NCBI RefSeq assembly: GCF_030690725.1
Contig: NZ_JAUYGD010000071.1
Coordinates: forward strand, 1 to 64,000
From: Pseudomonas sp.
GTDB lineage: Bacteria > Pseudomonadota > Gammaproteobacteria > Pseudomonadales > Pseudomonadaceae
Length of the DNA: 64,000 nt
Direction of reading: 5' to 3'
Part shown: positions 25,395 through 34,253 of the stretch, one piece after another
How positions within the stretch are numbered: the first letter of the stretch is position 1
Layout of the letters: every line of letters starts with the position of its first letter
Notes under the pieces: model-generated
Told to the model about the DNA's origin: nothing
Database searches by the model: none
What the model saw: only the letters and a program-made list of their open reading frames with translations
Position numbers and translations under genes: made by a program

Positions 25395-27194
25395 TTAACT
25401 ATCCAACCTGAGCACGGCGAGGAAGGCTTCCTGTGGAATTTCCACGTTGCCTACCTGCTTCATGCGTTTCTTACCGGCCTTCTGCTTTTCCAGCAGCTTG
25501 CGTTTACGGCTGACGTCACCGCCGTAGCATTTGGCCAATACGTTTTTGCGCAGCGCCTTGACCGTGGTCCGCGCAACGATCTGTCCACCAATTGCAGCCT
25601 GGATCGCCACGTCGAACATCTGCCGTGGAATCAGCTCTTTCATCTTCTCGGTCAACGCCCGACCTTTGTAGTGGGCGTTGTCCTTATGCACGATCAGAGC
25701 TAGTGCATCAACCTTGTCGCCATTGATCAGTACATCCAGCTTGACCAGGTTGGCCGACTGATAACGATCAAAATGGTAGTCCAGCGAGGCATAACCGCGG
25801 CTGGTGGATTTCAGGCGATCAAAGAAGTCGAGTACCACTTCGTTCATCGGCAGGTCATAGCGAACCTGAACCTGCGAACCGAGGAACTGCATATCACGCT
25901 GCACGCCACGCTTCTCGATGCACAGGGTAATCACGTTACCCAGGTGTTCCTGCGGCACCAGGATAGTGGCCTGCACGATCGGCTCGCGGAAGTCCTCGAC
26001 CGAGGAAACATCCGGCAGCTTGGACGGGTTGTCGACGTAGATCGTCTCACCGGTCTTGAGCACGACCTCGAAGATTACGCTCGGTGCAGTGGTGATCAGA
26101 TCCAGATCGTACTCGCGCTCCAGGCGCTCCTGGATGATTTCCATGTGCAGCATGCCGAGGAAGCCACAACGGAAGCCGAAACCCAGTGCATCCGAGCTTT
26201 CCGGGGAATACTGCAGCGACGAGTCGTTCAGGGTCAGCTTCTGCAACGCATCGCGAAAATCTTCGAAATCATCGGAGCTAACCGGGAACAGGCCGGCATA
26301 AACCTGCGGCTGAATGCGTTTGAAGCCGGGCAGCACTTCGACGTTCGGCGTGGCAGCCAGGGTCAGGGTGTCGCCTACTGGCGCGCCGTGAATATCCTTG
26401 ATGCTGGCGATGATAAAGCCCACTTCACCGGCTTTGAGGTCAACGGTGGCAGTGTGCTTGGGGTTGAACACACCGACACTGTCGACCAGGTGGATCTTGC
26501 CGGTGGATTTGACCAGTACCTTGTCGCCTTTCTTGATCCGACCGTGGCGCACACGCACCAGGGAGACCACACCCAGGTAGTTGTCGAACCAGGAGTCGAT
26601 GATCAGCGCCTGCAGCGGCGCCTCAATATCACCGGTCGGCGCCGGAATCGTGTGCACCAAACGCTCAAGCACCTCATCGACGCCCAGGCCGGTCTTGGCA
26701 CTGCAGGTCACCGCGTCAGTGGCATCAATGCCGATAATTTTCTCGATCTCTTCCTTGACCCGATCCGGATCGGCCTGGGGCAGGTCGATCTTGTTCAGTA
26801 CCGGCATGACCTCAAGACCCTGCTCGATGGCGGTGTAACAGTTGGCCACCGATTGCGCTTCCACGCCCTGACCGGCATCGACCACCAGCAGCGCACCTTC
26901 ACAGGCCGCCAGGGAACGGCTGACTTCATAGGTGAAGTCGACGTGGCCTGGGGTATCAATAAAGTTCAGCTGATAGGTAATGCCGTCTTTAGCCTTGTAA
27001 TACAGGGTGACGCTGTGCGCCTTGATGGTGATCCCGCGCTCGCGCTCCAGATCCATGGAGTCCAGTACCTGGGCTTCCATTTCACGGTCGGCCAAGCCGC
27101 CACACATCTGGATAAACCGGTCGGCCAGGGTCGACTTGCCGTGGTCAATGTGGGCGATGATGGAGAAATTGCGGATATGACTCAAATCACTCAC
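25395..27194 (-). CDS. lepA: Elongation factor 4 (LepA/EF4)
   Basis: A 599-residue translational GTPase that back-translocates or remodels ribosomes and affects initiation. The G domain has AHIDHGKSTLADR, DTPGHVDF and NKIDLPQADPDR. The C terminus carries the EF4-specific domain with CYGGDVSRKRKLLEKQK. Length equals the family norm. It starts 147 bp downstream of the mucD terminator side and leads lepA-lepB. The ATG follows a modest site (GTGAGTG), and its promoter must lie in 27195-27300. Confidence 0.97.
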   Translation of the reverse strand: MSDLSHIRNFSIIAHIDHGKSTLADRFIQMCGGLADREMEAQVLDSMDLERERGITIKAHSVTLYYKAKDGITYQLNFIDTPGHVDFTYEVSRSLAACEGALLVVDAGQGVEAQSVANCYTAIEQGLEVMPVLNKIDLPQADPDRVKEEIEKIIGIDATDAVTCSAKTGLGVDEVLERLVHTIPAPTGDIEAPLQALIIDSWFDNYLGVVSLVRVRHGRIKKGDKVLVKSTGKIHLVDSVGVFNPKHTATVDLKAGEVGFIIASIKDIHGAPVGDTLTLAATPNVEVLPGFKRIQPQVYAGLFPVSSDDFEDFRDALQKLTLNDSSLQYSPESSDALGFGFRCGFLGMLHMEIIQERLEREYDLDLITTAPSVIFEVVLKTGETIYVDNPSKLPDVSSVEDFREPIVQATILVPQEHLGNVITLCIEKRGVQRDMQFLGSQVQVRYDLPMNEVVLDFFDRLKSTSRGYASLDYHFDRYQSANLVKLDVLINGDKVDALALIVHKDNAHYKGRALTEKMKELIPRQMFDVAIQAAIGGQIVARTTVKALRKNVLAKCYGGDVSRKRKLLEKQKAGKKRMKQVGNVEIPQEAFLAVLRLDS

Positions 27195-27300
27195 GGATCA
27201 ACACTCAAAAAGGGCGCAGGCGACTGCCCGCCGAAAATAGCCGCGAAGTGTACCCGAAAGCCACCTTGCACGTCATCAAGGCCACACGGCAGCACTATGT

Positions 27301-27326
27301 AAAAGGGCGACCGAAGTCGCCCTTTT
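27301..27326 (-). terminator. Rho-independent terminator after mucD
   Basis: AAAAGGGCGAC / GTCGCCCTTTT arms around a 4-nt loop that reads TTCG on the minus strand, with a closing T-run. It lies 16 bp past the mucD stop and separates the algU-mucABCD operon from lepA-lepB. The symmetry (A-run on the other side) would also allow termination on the plus strand. Confidence 0.9.
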
Positions 27327-27341
27327 AGCCTGCCTGCACCG

Positions 27342-28778
27342 TTAATCGGCCAGTTTGAAGGTGATAAAGCTGGCGCGCCCCTGACGCAGCACGCGCATCG
27401 ACACCGAACGATTCTTCGGCAGCGCCTGCGCCACCTCGGTAAAGGTCTTGGCCGAATTGATCGCCTGATTGTTCAGATGAGTGATCACATCACCCGGACG
27501 CAGACCAATCAGCGCCGCCGGACCGTCCTGCACCTCAGAGATCACCACACCGCCTTTCAGGTCGAGGCTCTTCTTCTGCTCGGCAGTCAGCTCAACCACC
27601 TTGACCCCAAGCCGATTGCTGCTGCGTTCAACCCCAGGCGCAGCAGTGCCGGCCAAAGCCTCGCCGTCTTCAGGCAGCGCGCCGATGCTCAACTTCAGCT
27701 TCTTGCGCGCACCATCGCGCACCACATCCAGCTCGGCACTGGCACCCGGCTTGAGCGCACCGACCAGATGCGGCAGGTCGGCAGACATGACAATCGGCTT
27801 ACCATCCAGACTGAGGATCACATCGCCGACCTGTAAGCCGCCTTTGGCAGCCGGACCCTCTTCCAGCACCTGCGCCACCAGCGCACCGGCAGGCTTATCC
27901 AGGCCAAAAGATTCCGCCAGATCCTTGTTTACTTCCTGAATCACCACACCCAGCCAGCCGCGACTGACCTTGCCTTCCGCCTTGAGCTGATCGGCCACAT
28001 CCATGGCCACACTCATCGGGATGGCGAACGACAGACCCATAAAGCCGCCGGAGCGGGTAAAAATCTGCGAATTGATACCGACCACTTCACCAGCCAGGTT
28101 AAACAGCGGACCGCCAGAGTTACCTGGATTGATCGCCACGTCAGTCTGAATAAACGGCACATAGCTCTCGTTCGGCAGGCTACGGCCTTTGGCACTGACG
28201 ATCCCGGCGGTCACCGAGTGATCGAAGCCGAATGGCGAGCCGATTGCCAGCACCCACTCACCAACTTTAAGGTCTTCCGACTTACCCAACTTGACGGTTG
28301 GCAGGCCAGCGCCCTCAACCTTGAGCAGCGCGACATCGCTGCGCGGGTCAGTACCGACCAGTTTGGCTTCCAGCTCACTGCGATCCGACAGGCGCACAAT
28401 GATTTCATCGGCGTCGGCGATCACATGGTTATTGGTCAGCACATAACCATCAGCGGAAATGATAAAGCCCGAGCCCAGCGACTGGGCCTCACGCTGGCGC
28501 CCCCCGCCTGGTGCACGCGGCATCTGCGGAATATTGCGCTCGAAGAACTCGCGGAACATCGGCGGCAGACCTTCCAGATCAGGCACATTAAGCTGACCAC
28601 TGCCAGCCACCGCGCGATCCGGCATCTTCTGCCGGGTACTGATATTGACGACCGCCGGTGACGCCTGCTCAACCAGCTCGGTGAAATCCGGCAGGCTCGC
28701 CTGAGCAAACAACGCCTGCCCCATCAGCAGCACGGCAAATAACGCAGTAAATGAAGATTTCAGACCAAGCTTCGACAT
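27342..28778 (-). CDS. mucD: Periplasmic serine protease/chaperone MucD (DegP family)
   Basis: A 478-residue HtrA-type protease. The signal peptide ends near LFAQASLPDF, and the catalytic triad is His in TNNHVIADADE, Asp in DPRSDVALLKVE and Ser in NPGNSGGPLF. Two PDZ domains follow (about 260-360 and 380-470). MucD degrades misfolded envelope proteins and so restrains AlgU activation in P. aeruginosa. The frame extends upstream to 28934, but ATG 28778 has GGGGAG and begins the signal peptide. Last gene of the algU operon. Confidence 0.96.
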   Translation of the reverse strand: MSKLGLKSSFTALFAVLLMGQALFAQASLPDFTELVEQASPAVVNISTRQKMPDRAVAGSGQLNVPDLEGLPPMFREFFERNIPQMPRAPGGGRQREAQSLGSGFIISADGYVLTNNHVIADADEIIVRLSDRSELEAKLVGTDPRSDVALLKVEGAGLPTVKLGKSEDLKVGEWVLAIGSPFGFDHSVTAGIVSAKGRSLPNESYVPFIQTDVAINPGNSGGPLFNLAGEVVGINSQIFTRSGGFMGLSFAIPMSVAMDVADQLKAEGKVSRGWLGVVIQEVNKDLAESFGLDKPAGALVAQVLEEGPAAKGGLQVGDVILSLDGKPIVMSADLPHLVGALKPGASAELDVVRDGARKKLKLSIGALPEDGEALAGTAAPGVERSSNRLGVKVVELTAEQKKSLDLKGGVVISEVQDGPAALIGLRPGDVITHLNNQAINSAKTFTEVAQALPKNRSVSMRVLRQGRASFITFKLAD

Positions 28779-28806
28779 ACAACTCCCCATCAGGCCAGCA
28801 AAAGTC

Positions 28807-29262
28807 TTAAAACGCTGCTGCGGCACCACCAAGCAATGCACGCAACACCACAGGCTGCAACGCCGGATCACCGGCCGTAACGCGGCTGCGCCAGCGCACC
28901 GCGCAGCAGGCAAACAGAAACCCGAGCAGCGCACTGAATATTACCCAGGGCTCACTCAAGCCCGCCTGTTCAGCCAATACAGCCGCAGCAAACAAACCGA
29001 GCAAAGGCAGCAGATAAACCAGCAGCGAGCCGCGCACCAGCAGATCCTCGCGCACACCGATAATGACCGTATCACCCACACTCAGCTGCAGATCCGACAG
29101 TGCACGCACGTAACCACGACGGCCGCTCGCCCCGAGCTGATCAAGCAAGCCCTGGCCGCAACCGGCTTTGACGGAACAACTGGAGCAGGTGCTTTTACGC
29201 AGGGTTTCAACCCAGACAGCACCGGGCTCAACGGCCACGACCCGCCCCTGCTCCTCGATCAC
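28807..29262 (-). CDS. mucC: MucC, RseC-family membrane protein
   Basis: A 151-residue protein with an N-terminal cysteine motif (TCSSCSVKAGCG) and two transmembrane helices (LVYLLPLLGLFAAAVLA and WVIFSALLGFLFACCAV). RseC/MucC proteins modulate sigma-E-type signalling and, in SoxR-reducing complexes, electron transfer. The exact role in Pseudomonas is weakly defined. It starts with GTG in a GTGA overlap with the mucB stop, so translation is coupled. Confidence 0.93.
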   Translation of the reverse strand: MIEEQGRVVAVEPGAVWVETLRKSTCSSCSVKAGCGQGLLDQLGASGRRGYVRALSDLQLSVGDTVIIGVREDLLVRGSLLVYLLPLLGLFAAAVLAEQAGLSEPWVIFSALLGFLFACCAVRWRSRVTAGDPALQPVVLRALLGGAAAAF

Positions 29263-30206
29263 GGCGCCACCTCAGCCACCGAACGCATGGACAAGGCCAC
29301 TCGCTCAGCCGTGCCCAGAGGAATTTCGCCAACCACGGTGACCATCACGTCGCCATCCTCGGTCTTCAATCGACGCGAAACCGCCACAGTCGGCCCCAGC
29401 TGAGTACGCACATCCTCAACGGCAGCGCCGCGCAGCGGCTCCATAAACACGGAGAAACGCGCCAGGCCATCTTCATACACCTGGCAGGCGACTGGCTCAT
29501 CCGATGCGGGGCTGCGGCGCTGGGTAACCGAGCGCAGGCTAAAGCCTGGCGGCAGCCAATCCGAACGCCAGGCTTCTACCGCATCCACCTGGGCGGCAGA
29601 CAAACGCACCGGACGGCAGCCTGCACCAGGCTCAAGGTTAGAGGCTGCGGGAGCTGCAGTTTGTAGTTGGGTAAACTGGAAACGCTCAAGCAACTGCCCC
29701 TTGTCATTGACCAGCAAGGACTTGAGCGGCAAGCCAGTTTGCTGATCAAGGTGCAGCTCGATGCCATAACGATGCTGATCACGCGGCACCAGGGCCAATA
29801 CACTGGTAGCTCGCCCCGCCACGCGGGACTTGCCGAGCACACGTAGCTCATACCACTCACTCAGCTGCTCGGCATTTAGCGCCCGGGCGGGCCACAGCTG
29901 GCTATCAATCAGCTGGTCAGCCAATGCACCACTGGCGCACTGCACCTGACCATCGACGCGCAACACCTCCTGCGCGGAACCATCCAGCTGTAGCAGGCGC
30001 TCTCGTAGCGCACCGCCCTCGCCCACCCGATGCCAGATGCTGTGCGTCGAAAAGCTGCCATTACGCTCGTATACAAAGGTGCCCTGAAAACTTTGTGTGC
30101 GCTCGGCATCCGCCAGACGCTGCAACAAGGCACGACCTTCATCGGCAACCGCCGGCAACACCAGCCAGCTGCCCAGCAACAGAACGCTTAAAGGAATAAA
30201 GCGCAT
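29259..30206 (-). CDS. mucB: Periplasmic anti-sigma cofactor MucB (RseB family)
   Basis: A 315-residue exported protein that binds the periplasmic part of MucA and shields it from AlgW cleavage. The signal peptide is LSVLLLGSWLVLPAVADEG. The N-terminal lipoprotein-like domain opens ALLQRLADAERTQSFQGTFVY, and the C-terminal domain contains WLPPGFSLRSV. I took ATG 30206 (MRFIPLSVLL), which has AAGGAA five bases upstream, rather than 30221. It lies 21 bp after mucA. Confidence 0.95.
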   Translation of the reverse strand: MRFIPLSVLLLGSWLVLPAVADEGRALLQRLADAERTQSFQGTFVYERNGSFSTHSIWHRVGEGGALRERLLQLDGSAQEVLRVDGQVQCASGALADQLIDSQLWPARALNAEQLSEWYELRVLGKSRVAGRATSVLALVPRDQHRYGIELHLDQQTGLPLKSLLVNDKGQLLERFQFTQLQTAAPAASNLEPGAGCRPVRLSAAQVDAVEAWRSDWLPPGFSLRSVTQRRSPASDEPVACQVYEDGLARFSVFMEPLRGAAVEDVRTQLGPTVAVSRRLKTEDGDVMVTVVGEIPLGTAERVALSMRSVAEVAP

Positions 30207-30227
30207 GCGATTCCTTAACAACGACCG

Positions 30228-30821
30228 TTAACGGTTTTCCAGACTGGCTGCGCGCGCGTAAGGCAGCGCACCTTCACTCGTACTCATGGCTGCCTGTTGC
30301 GCATGCTGGCGCAGATAGGCCGGCAAACGCTGCTCATGCCAGCCAGGCTGGCCCTGACCCACGGCACTGGCCGCAGGAGCAGACTGCTCTTCGGACGTAT
30401 TGAAACCTGCCAGCATGGCCGGCCCGCTGACCTGAGGAATATTCAGCACCGGCTGATTGGACTGTTGCGCCAACTGCACACCGGTGATGTCGTCTTGGTT
30501 ATACATACGCACACCCGCCAGCACTGCAACGGTAACCGAAGCAGCAACAGCCAGACGGCCGACGGTACGCCAAGGACCGCGCTGTACTGGCTGCACAACC
30601 GGGGCAACATCGTCAGCCAGGGCGACGGACACAGCAGCGGCAATATCCAGGCGCGGCTCAAGCAACTCTTTGTGCATGACCGCCCGAGCAATCTGGTAAC
30701 GCGACCACGTTGCGCGCAGCTCAGGGTCATCACTGGCCGCCAGCACTCGCCTTAGTTCAAGTTCATCCGCTTGGTTATCCATCACCGCGGACAGCGATTC
30801 CTGCAGGGTTTCACGACTCAT
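30228..30821 (-). CDS. mucA: Anti-sigma factor MucA
   Basis: A 197-residue transmembrane anti-sigma factor. Residues 1-80 bind AlgU (MSRETLQESLSAVMDNQADE), a single helix spans about 87-105 (TVGRLAVAASVTVAVLAGV), and the C-terminal periplasmic part binds MucB. The frame is intact, with none of the truncations found in mucoid P. aeruginosa. ATG 30821 follows AGAGAGG. It sits 31 bp after algU. Confidence 0.96.
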   Translation of the reverse strand: MSRETLQESLSAVMDNQADELELRRVLAASDDPELRATWSRYQIARAVMHKELLEPRLDIAAAVSVALADDVAPVVQPVQRGPWRTVGRLAVAASVTVAVLAGVRMYNQDDITGVQLAQQSNQPVLNIPQVSGPAMLAGFNTSEEQSAPAASAVGQGQPGWHEQRLPAYLRQHAQQAAMSTSEGALPYARAASLENR

Positions 30822-30852
30822 GGCGGTTCCTCTCTTGGCTGACGCCGCTGTC

Positions 30853-31434
30853 TCAGGTTTCCTGCAGCAACGGCTGCAGGGATCGATCAATAGCCTCACG
30901 CGCCCGGAAAATTCGCGAACGCACGGTGCCAACTGGACACTGCATGACGCTGGCAATGTCCTCGTAACTCAGACCATCAAATTCACGCAAGGTTAGCGCT
31001 GTGCGTAAATCTTCCGGCAACTGCTCGATACTGCGGTGCACGGTGGCCTCGATCTCGTCGCGCAACAGCGCGCGCTCCGGCGATTCGATGTCCTTGAGGG
31101 CATGGTCACCGTCATAGAACTCGGCATCCTCAGCACTTACATCACTGTCTGGCGGGCGCCGACCACGCGACACCAGGTGGTTCTTCGCCGTGTTGATGGC
31201 GATGCGATAAAGCCAAGTGTAGAACGCACTGTCACCACGAAAATTACCCAACGCCCGATACGCCTTGACGAAGGCTTCCTGCGCCACATCCTGTGCCTCA
31301 TGGGTGTCATGCACAAAACGCACGATCAACCCGAGAATCTTGTGCTGATACTTGAGCACCAATAGATCAAATGCACGCTTGTCGCCGCGCTGTACGCGCT
31401 CGACCAGTTGCTGATCATCTTCCTGGGTTAGCAT
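30853..31434 (-). CDS. algU: RNA polymerase sigma factor AlgU (RpoE/sigma-22)
   Basis: A 193-residue ECF sigma factor. Region 2 (FDLLVLKYQHKILGLIVRFV, DVAQEAFVKAYRAL) and region 4 (LTLREFDGLSYEDIASVMQC with PVGTVRSRIFRAREAI) are complete. It directs envelope-stress and, in many pseudomonads, alginate genes, and is held by MucA. Two sigma-22-like promoters lie upstream, so it is probably autoregulated. First gene of algU-mucABCD, divergent from nadB. Confidence 0.97.
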   Translation of the reverse strand: MLTQEDDQQLVERVQRGDKRAFDLLVLKYQHKILGLIVRFVHDTHEAQDVAQEAFVKAYRALGNFRGDSAFYTWLYRIAINTAKNHLVSRGRRPPDSDVSAEDAEFYDGDHALKDIESPERALLRDEIEATVHRSIEQLPEDLRTALTLREFDGLSYEDIASVMQCPVGTVRSRIFRAREAIDRSLQPLLQET

Positions 31435-31493
31435 GAAAACTCCTCATAAGGTTTGAAGGAGCGCAACGCCAACCCTTTACTCGGTCTGCCAAA

Positions 31494-31520
31494 GTAGACT
31501 TGGGCATTGCGCAAAAGTTC
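31494..31520 (-). promoter_or_regulatory. AlgU (sigma-22) promoter, proximal, upstream of algU
   Basis: On the minus strand GAACTT (31515-31520) is followed by a 16-bp spacer and TCTAC (31494-31498), close to the sigma-22 consensus GAACTT-N16/17-TCTGA. The -10 lies 60 bp upstream of the algU start. This supports autoregulation, as known for P. aeruginosa algU. Confidence 0.75.
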
Positions 31521-31691
31521 TCTCCTTCAAACAAGCTTCCTGCAGAACACTTAGAAGTCCTGCACGGAACAGCGCAGCAAAGGGACTCCACTGCTGCGCT
31601 TGTAGTCTGGATCGCCCGCCGGCTAGGCAAAAACCGCAGGCCCGTTGCAAAGCCGCCTGACCCAGGCGAATTCCCACTTAAACAACCGCCT

Positions 31692-31718
31692 ATGGAACCC
31701 GAAACACTTAAAAAGTTC
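31692..31718 (-). promoter_or_regulatory. Candidate AlgU (sigma-22) promoter, distal
   Basis: GAACTT (31713-31718, minus strand) with a 16-bp spacer to TCCAT (31692-31696). The -35 is perfect, the -10 keeps only the TC. It lies about 260 bp upstream of algU. P. aeruginosa algU also has more than one sigma-22 promoter. Confidence 0.5.
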
Positions 31719-31803
31719 CCGAGTAACGCACTTGGTCATAAGCTGGCTATTGTGCCGTCCACCCCCTCTATATACTAGGGGCCGCTTTTCGCGGAATTCG
31801 GAC

Positions 31804-33420
31804 ATGAGCCAACATTACCAACACGACGTTCTGGTTATCGGTAGCGGTGCCGCCGGCCTGACCCTGGCCCTCACGCTGCCTGAGCACCTGCGCATTGCCG
31901 TCCTGAGCAAGGGCAACCTGTCCAACGGCTCGACCTACTGGGCGCAAGGCGGCGTGGCGGCGGTGCTGGACGACACCGACACCATCGAGTCGCATGTCGA
32001 AGACACCCTCAATGCCGGTGGCGGCCTGTGCCGTGAGGACGCCGTGCGCTTTACCGTCGAGCACAGCCGCGAAGCCATCCAGTGGCTGATCGACCAAGGT
32101 GTGCCCTTCACCCGTGACGATGAACACGCCCGCGAAGACGGCGGTTTCGAATTCCACCTGACCCGTGAAGGCGGCCACAGCCACCGGCGCATCATCCATG
32201 CCGCCGATGCCACCGGCGCGGCGATCTTCAACACCTTGCTCGAACAAACCCGCCAGCGCAGCAATATCGAACTGCTGGAGCAGCGCGTCGCCGTTGATCT
32301 GATCACCGAACGCAAACTCGGCCTGGAAGGCCAGCGCTGCCTGGGCGCTTACGTGCTCAACCGCGCCAGCGGCGAGGTCGATACCTTTAGCGCGCGCTTC
32401 GTGATTCTCGCCACCGGCGGCGCGGCCAAGGTCTATCTCTACACCAGCAACCCGGACGGCGCCTGCGGCGACGGCATCGCCATGGCCTGGCGCGCCGGCT
32501 GTCGGGTCGGCAACCTGGAGTTCAACCAATTCCACCCGACCTGCCTGTACCACCCGAAAGCCAAGAGCTTTCTGGTCACCGAGGCACTGCGCGGCGAAGG
32601 TGCACTGCTCAAGCTGCCCAACGGCGAACGTTTTATGCCGCGCTTCGATGAGCGCGCTGAACTGGCACCACGGGATATCGTCGCCCGCGCCATCGACCAT
32701 GAGATGAAGCGCCTGGGGATCGACTGCGTGTTCCTCGATATCAGCCATAAACCGGCTGACTTTGTGAAATCGCACTTCCCTACCGTGTATGAACGCTGCC
32801 TGGACTTCGGCATCGACATCACCAAAGAACCGATTCCGGTGGTGCCAGCTGCGCATTACACCTGCGGCGGTGTAGTGGTCGACCAGAGCGGCTGCACCGA
32901 TGTGCCCGGCCTCTATGCCATCGGCGAAACCAGCTTTACCGGCCTGCACGGGGCCAACCGCATGGCCAGCAACTCACTGCTGGAGTGCTTCGTTTATGCC
33001 CGCTCGGCGGCGGAGAACATCCTCGCCCAGCTGGAGCAGATCAGCATGCCCAGCGACCTTCCCAGCTGGGACGCCAGTCAGGTGACCGACTCGGATGAAG
33101 ACGTGATCATTGCGCACAACTGGGACGAACTGCGGCGTTTTATGTGGGACTACGTCGGCATCGTGCGCACCAACAAGCGCCTGCAGCGCGCCGAGCACCG
33201 GGTGCGCCTGCTGCTCGACGAAATTCACGAGTTCTACAGCAACTACAAGGTCAGCCGCGACCTGATCGAACTGCGCAACCTAGCTCAGGTCGCCGAGCTG
33301 ATGATCCGTTCGGCCATGCTGCGCCATGAAAGTCGTGGCCTGCATTACACCCTGGACTATCCGCAGCAGCTGGCCGAAGCCAAGGACACTATTCTGCTGC
33401 CGCCCACCTATGGCGACTGA
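31804..33420 (+). CDS. nadB: L-aspartate oxidase NadB
   Basis: A 538-residue FAD enzyme that oxidises L-aspartate to iminoaspartate, the first step of de novo NAD synthesis; NadA then makes quinolinate. The FAD motif is VLVIGSGAAGLTLAL (about 10-24), followed by GNLSNGSTYWAQGGVAAV, the HRRII loop and the LHGANRMASNSLLECFV C-terminal flavin segment. ATG 31804 is the start; the frame upstream reads the promoter region, where a TATACT -10-like box lies at 31771-31776. It overlaps the convergent ygfX gene by 32 bp. Confidence 0.97.
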   Translation: MSQHYQHDVLVIGSGAAGLTLALTLPEHLRIAVLSKGNLSNGSTYWAQGGVAAVLDDTDTIESHVEDTLNAGGGLCREDAVRFTVEHSREAIQWLIDQGVPFTRDDEHAREDGGFEFHLTREGGHSHRRIIHAADATGAAIFNTLLEQTRQRSNIELLEQRVAVDLITERKLGLEGQRCLGAYVLNRASGEVDTFSARFVILATGGAAKVYLYTSNPDGACGDGIAMAWRAGCRVGNLEFNQFHPTCLYHPKAKSFLVTEALRGEGALLKLPNGERFMPRFDERAELAPRDIVARAIDHEMKRLGIDCVFLDISHKPADFVKSHFPTVYERCLDFGIDITKEPIPVVPAAHYTCGGVVVDQSGCTDVPGLYAIGETSFTGLHGANRMASNSLLECFVYARSAAENILAQLEQISMPSDLPSWDASQVTDSDEDVIIAHNWDELRRFMWDYVGIVRTNKRLQRAEHRVRLLLDEIHEFYSNYKVSRDLIELRNLAQVAELMIRSAMLRHESRGLHYTLDYPQQLAEAKDTILLPPTYGD

Positions 33421-33841
33421 ACTTCAGCCGCACCCGTAAGCGCCGGTGCTGATCCCGCGCCAAGCTGTCGCGAGCAATGCAGACCGAGCGCACACGGCGC
33501 TGCCCAGCCAGACGAAAGCGCAGCAGCACTATCAACGGCAAGGCCAGGCTATCGGGATGCAGCTCGATGGCCTGCCAGCCCTGGGCCGTACTGTGCACCT
33601 GCCAACCGTCGGCCGTGTAACGCAGCGCTCGGTAGGCCTGCGGCGAACTCAGCAGCAAATGTCGCGGTAGCACCCAAGCGGCATGGGCAAGACAGAAGCC
33701 AATTCCGAGCAAACGCGCCCAGAGTGGAATCTCTACCAGCGCCAGGCTAAGCAGCGCCAACCCCTGAATCAGGGCATAGCAAGCCAGCAGCTGCCGTGAA
33801 GGCTGCCACCGGCATTCGAAGCCGTCACTGGGGCTGGACAC
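33389..33841 (-). CDS. ygfX: YgfX-family membrane protein (CptA-like)
   Basis: A 150-residue protein with two adjacent transmembrane helices (LLACYALIQGLALLSLALV and ARLLGIGFCLAHAAWVL, about 18-58) and a small cytoplasmic domain, the YgfX layout. E. coli YgfX/CptA was reported as a membrane toxin acting on MreB and FtsZ; the claim is debated. The start is GTG 33841 and overlaps sdhE by 17 bp, as in E. coli where sdhE-ygfX are paired. Its last 32 bp overlap the end of nadB on the other strand. Confidence 0.75.
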   Translation of the reverse strand: MSSPSDGFECRWQPSRQLLACYALIQGLALLSLALVEIPLWARLLGIGFCLAHAAWVLPRHLLLSSPQAYRALRYTADGWQVHSTAQGWQAIELHPDSLALPLIVLLRFRLAGQRRVRSVCIARDSLARDQHRRLRVRLKFSRHRWAAAE

Positions 33842-34079
33842 GGTCCAGAATCATCCGAACCATACGCTTGAGATCGGCATCTTCCGGCTCGCCGCGCTGC
33901 ATAAACCAGCCGAACATGTCCTGATCTTCACATTCGAGCAGCTTGCGATAACGCTCGCGGTCAGCCTCGTCGAGGTGCGGGTACACCTCTCTGACAAACG
34001 GCACCAGCAGCACATCCAGCTCCAGCATGCCGCGGCGGCTGTGCCAAAAAAGACGATTGAGTTCAACCGAGTCAACCAT
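33825..34079 (-). CDS. sdhE: FAD assembly factor SdhE
   Basis: An 84-residue helical protein with the invariant RGMLELD motif (residues 16-22) that promotes covalent FAD attachment to SdhA and FrdA. ATG 34079 (MVDSVELNRLFWHSRRG) is the conserved start; the frame running to 34193 lies in the divergent promoter region. It is followed by ygfX in a 17-bp overlap and is divergent from ygfZ, another iron-sulfur or flavin-related gene. Confidence 0.95.
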   Translation of the reverse strand: MVDSVELNRLFWHSRRGMLELDVLLVPFVREVYPHLDEADRERYRKLLECEDQDMFGWFMQRGEPEDADLKRMVRMILDRVQPQ

Positions 34080-34253
34080 GGGTATGCTCCTTGGATAAGG
34101 CGCGCAGTATACCGATGAAAAGCGCCCCTGTTGACCGCGCGCATCACCCGGCAAGGCAATGCGCTGAGACGAAGCAGCGGCAAGCGCTGACAAGGCGCGA
34201 GGCGCGCTCTATGATGAGCCCCCTAACTTTTATCCAGCGATACCTAATCCACC

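Noticed and set aside
25773..27302. 509-residue plus-strand frame opposite lepA
   Set aside because: lepA is fully conserved on the other strand; the frame has no domain or ribosome site.
30228..30821. mucA frameshift as in mucoid strains
   Set aside because: The frame is intact from ATG to stop at full length.
31768..32949. 393-residue minus-strand frame opposite nadB
   Set aside because: Shadow of NadB; Ala/Gly/His-rich with no motif.
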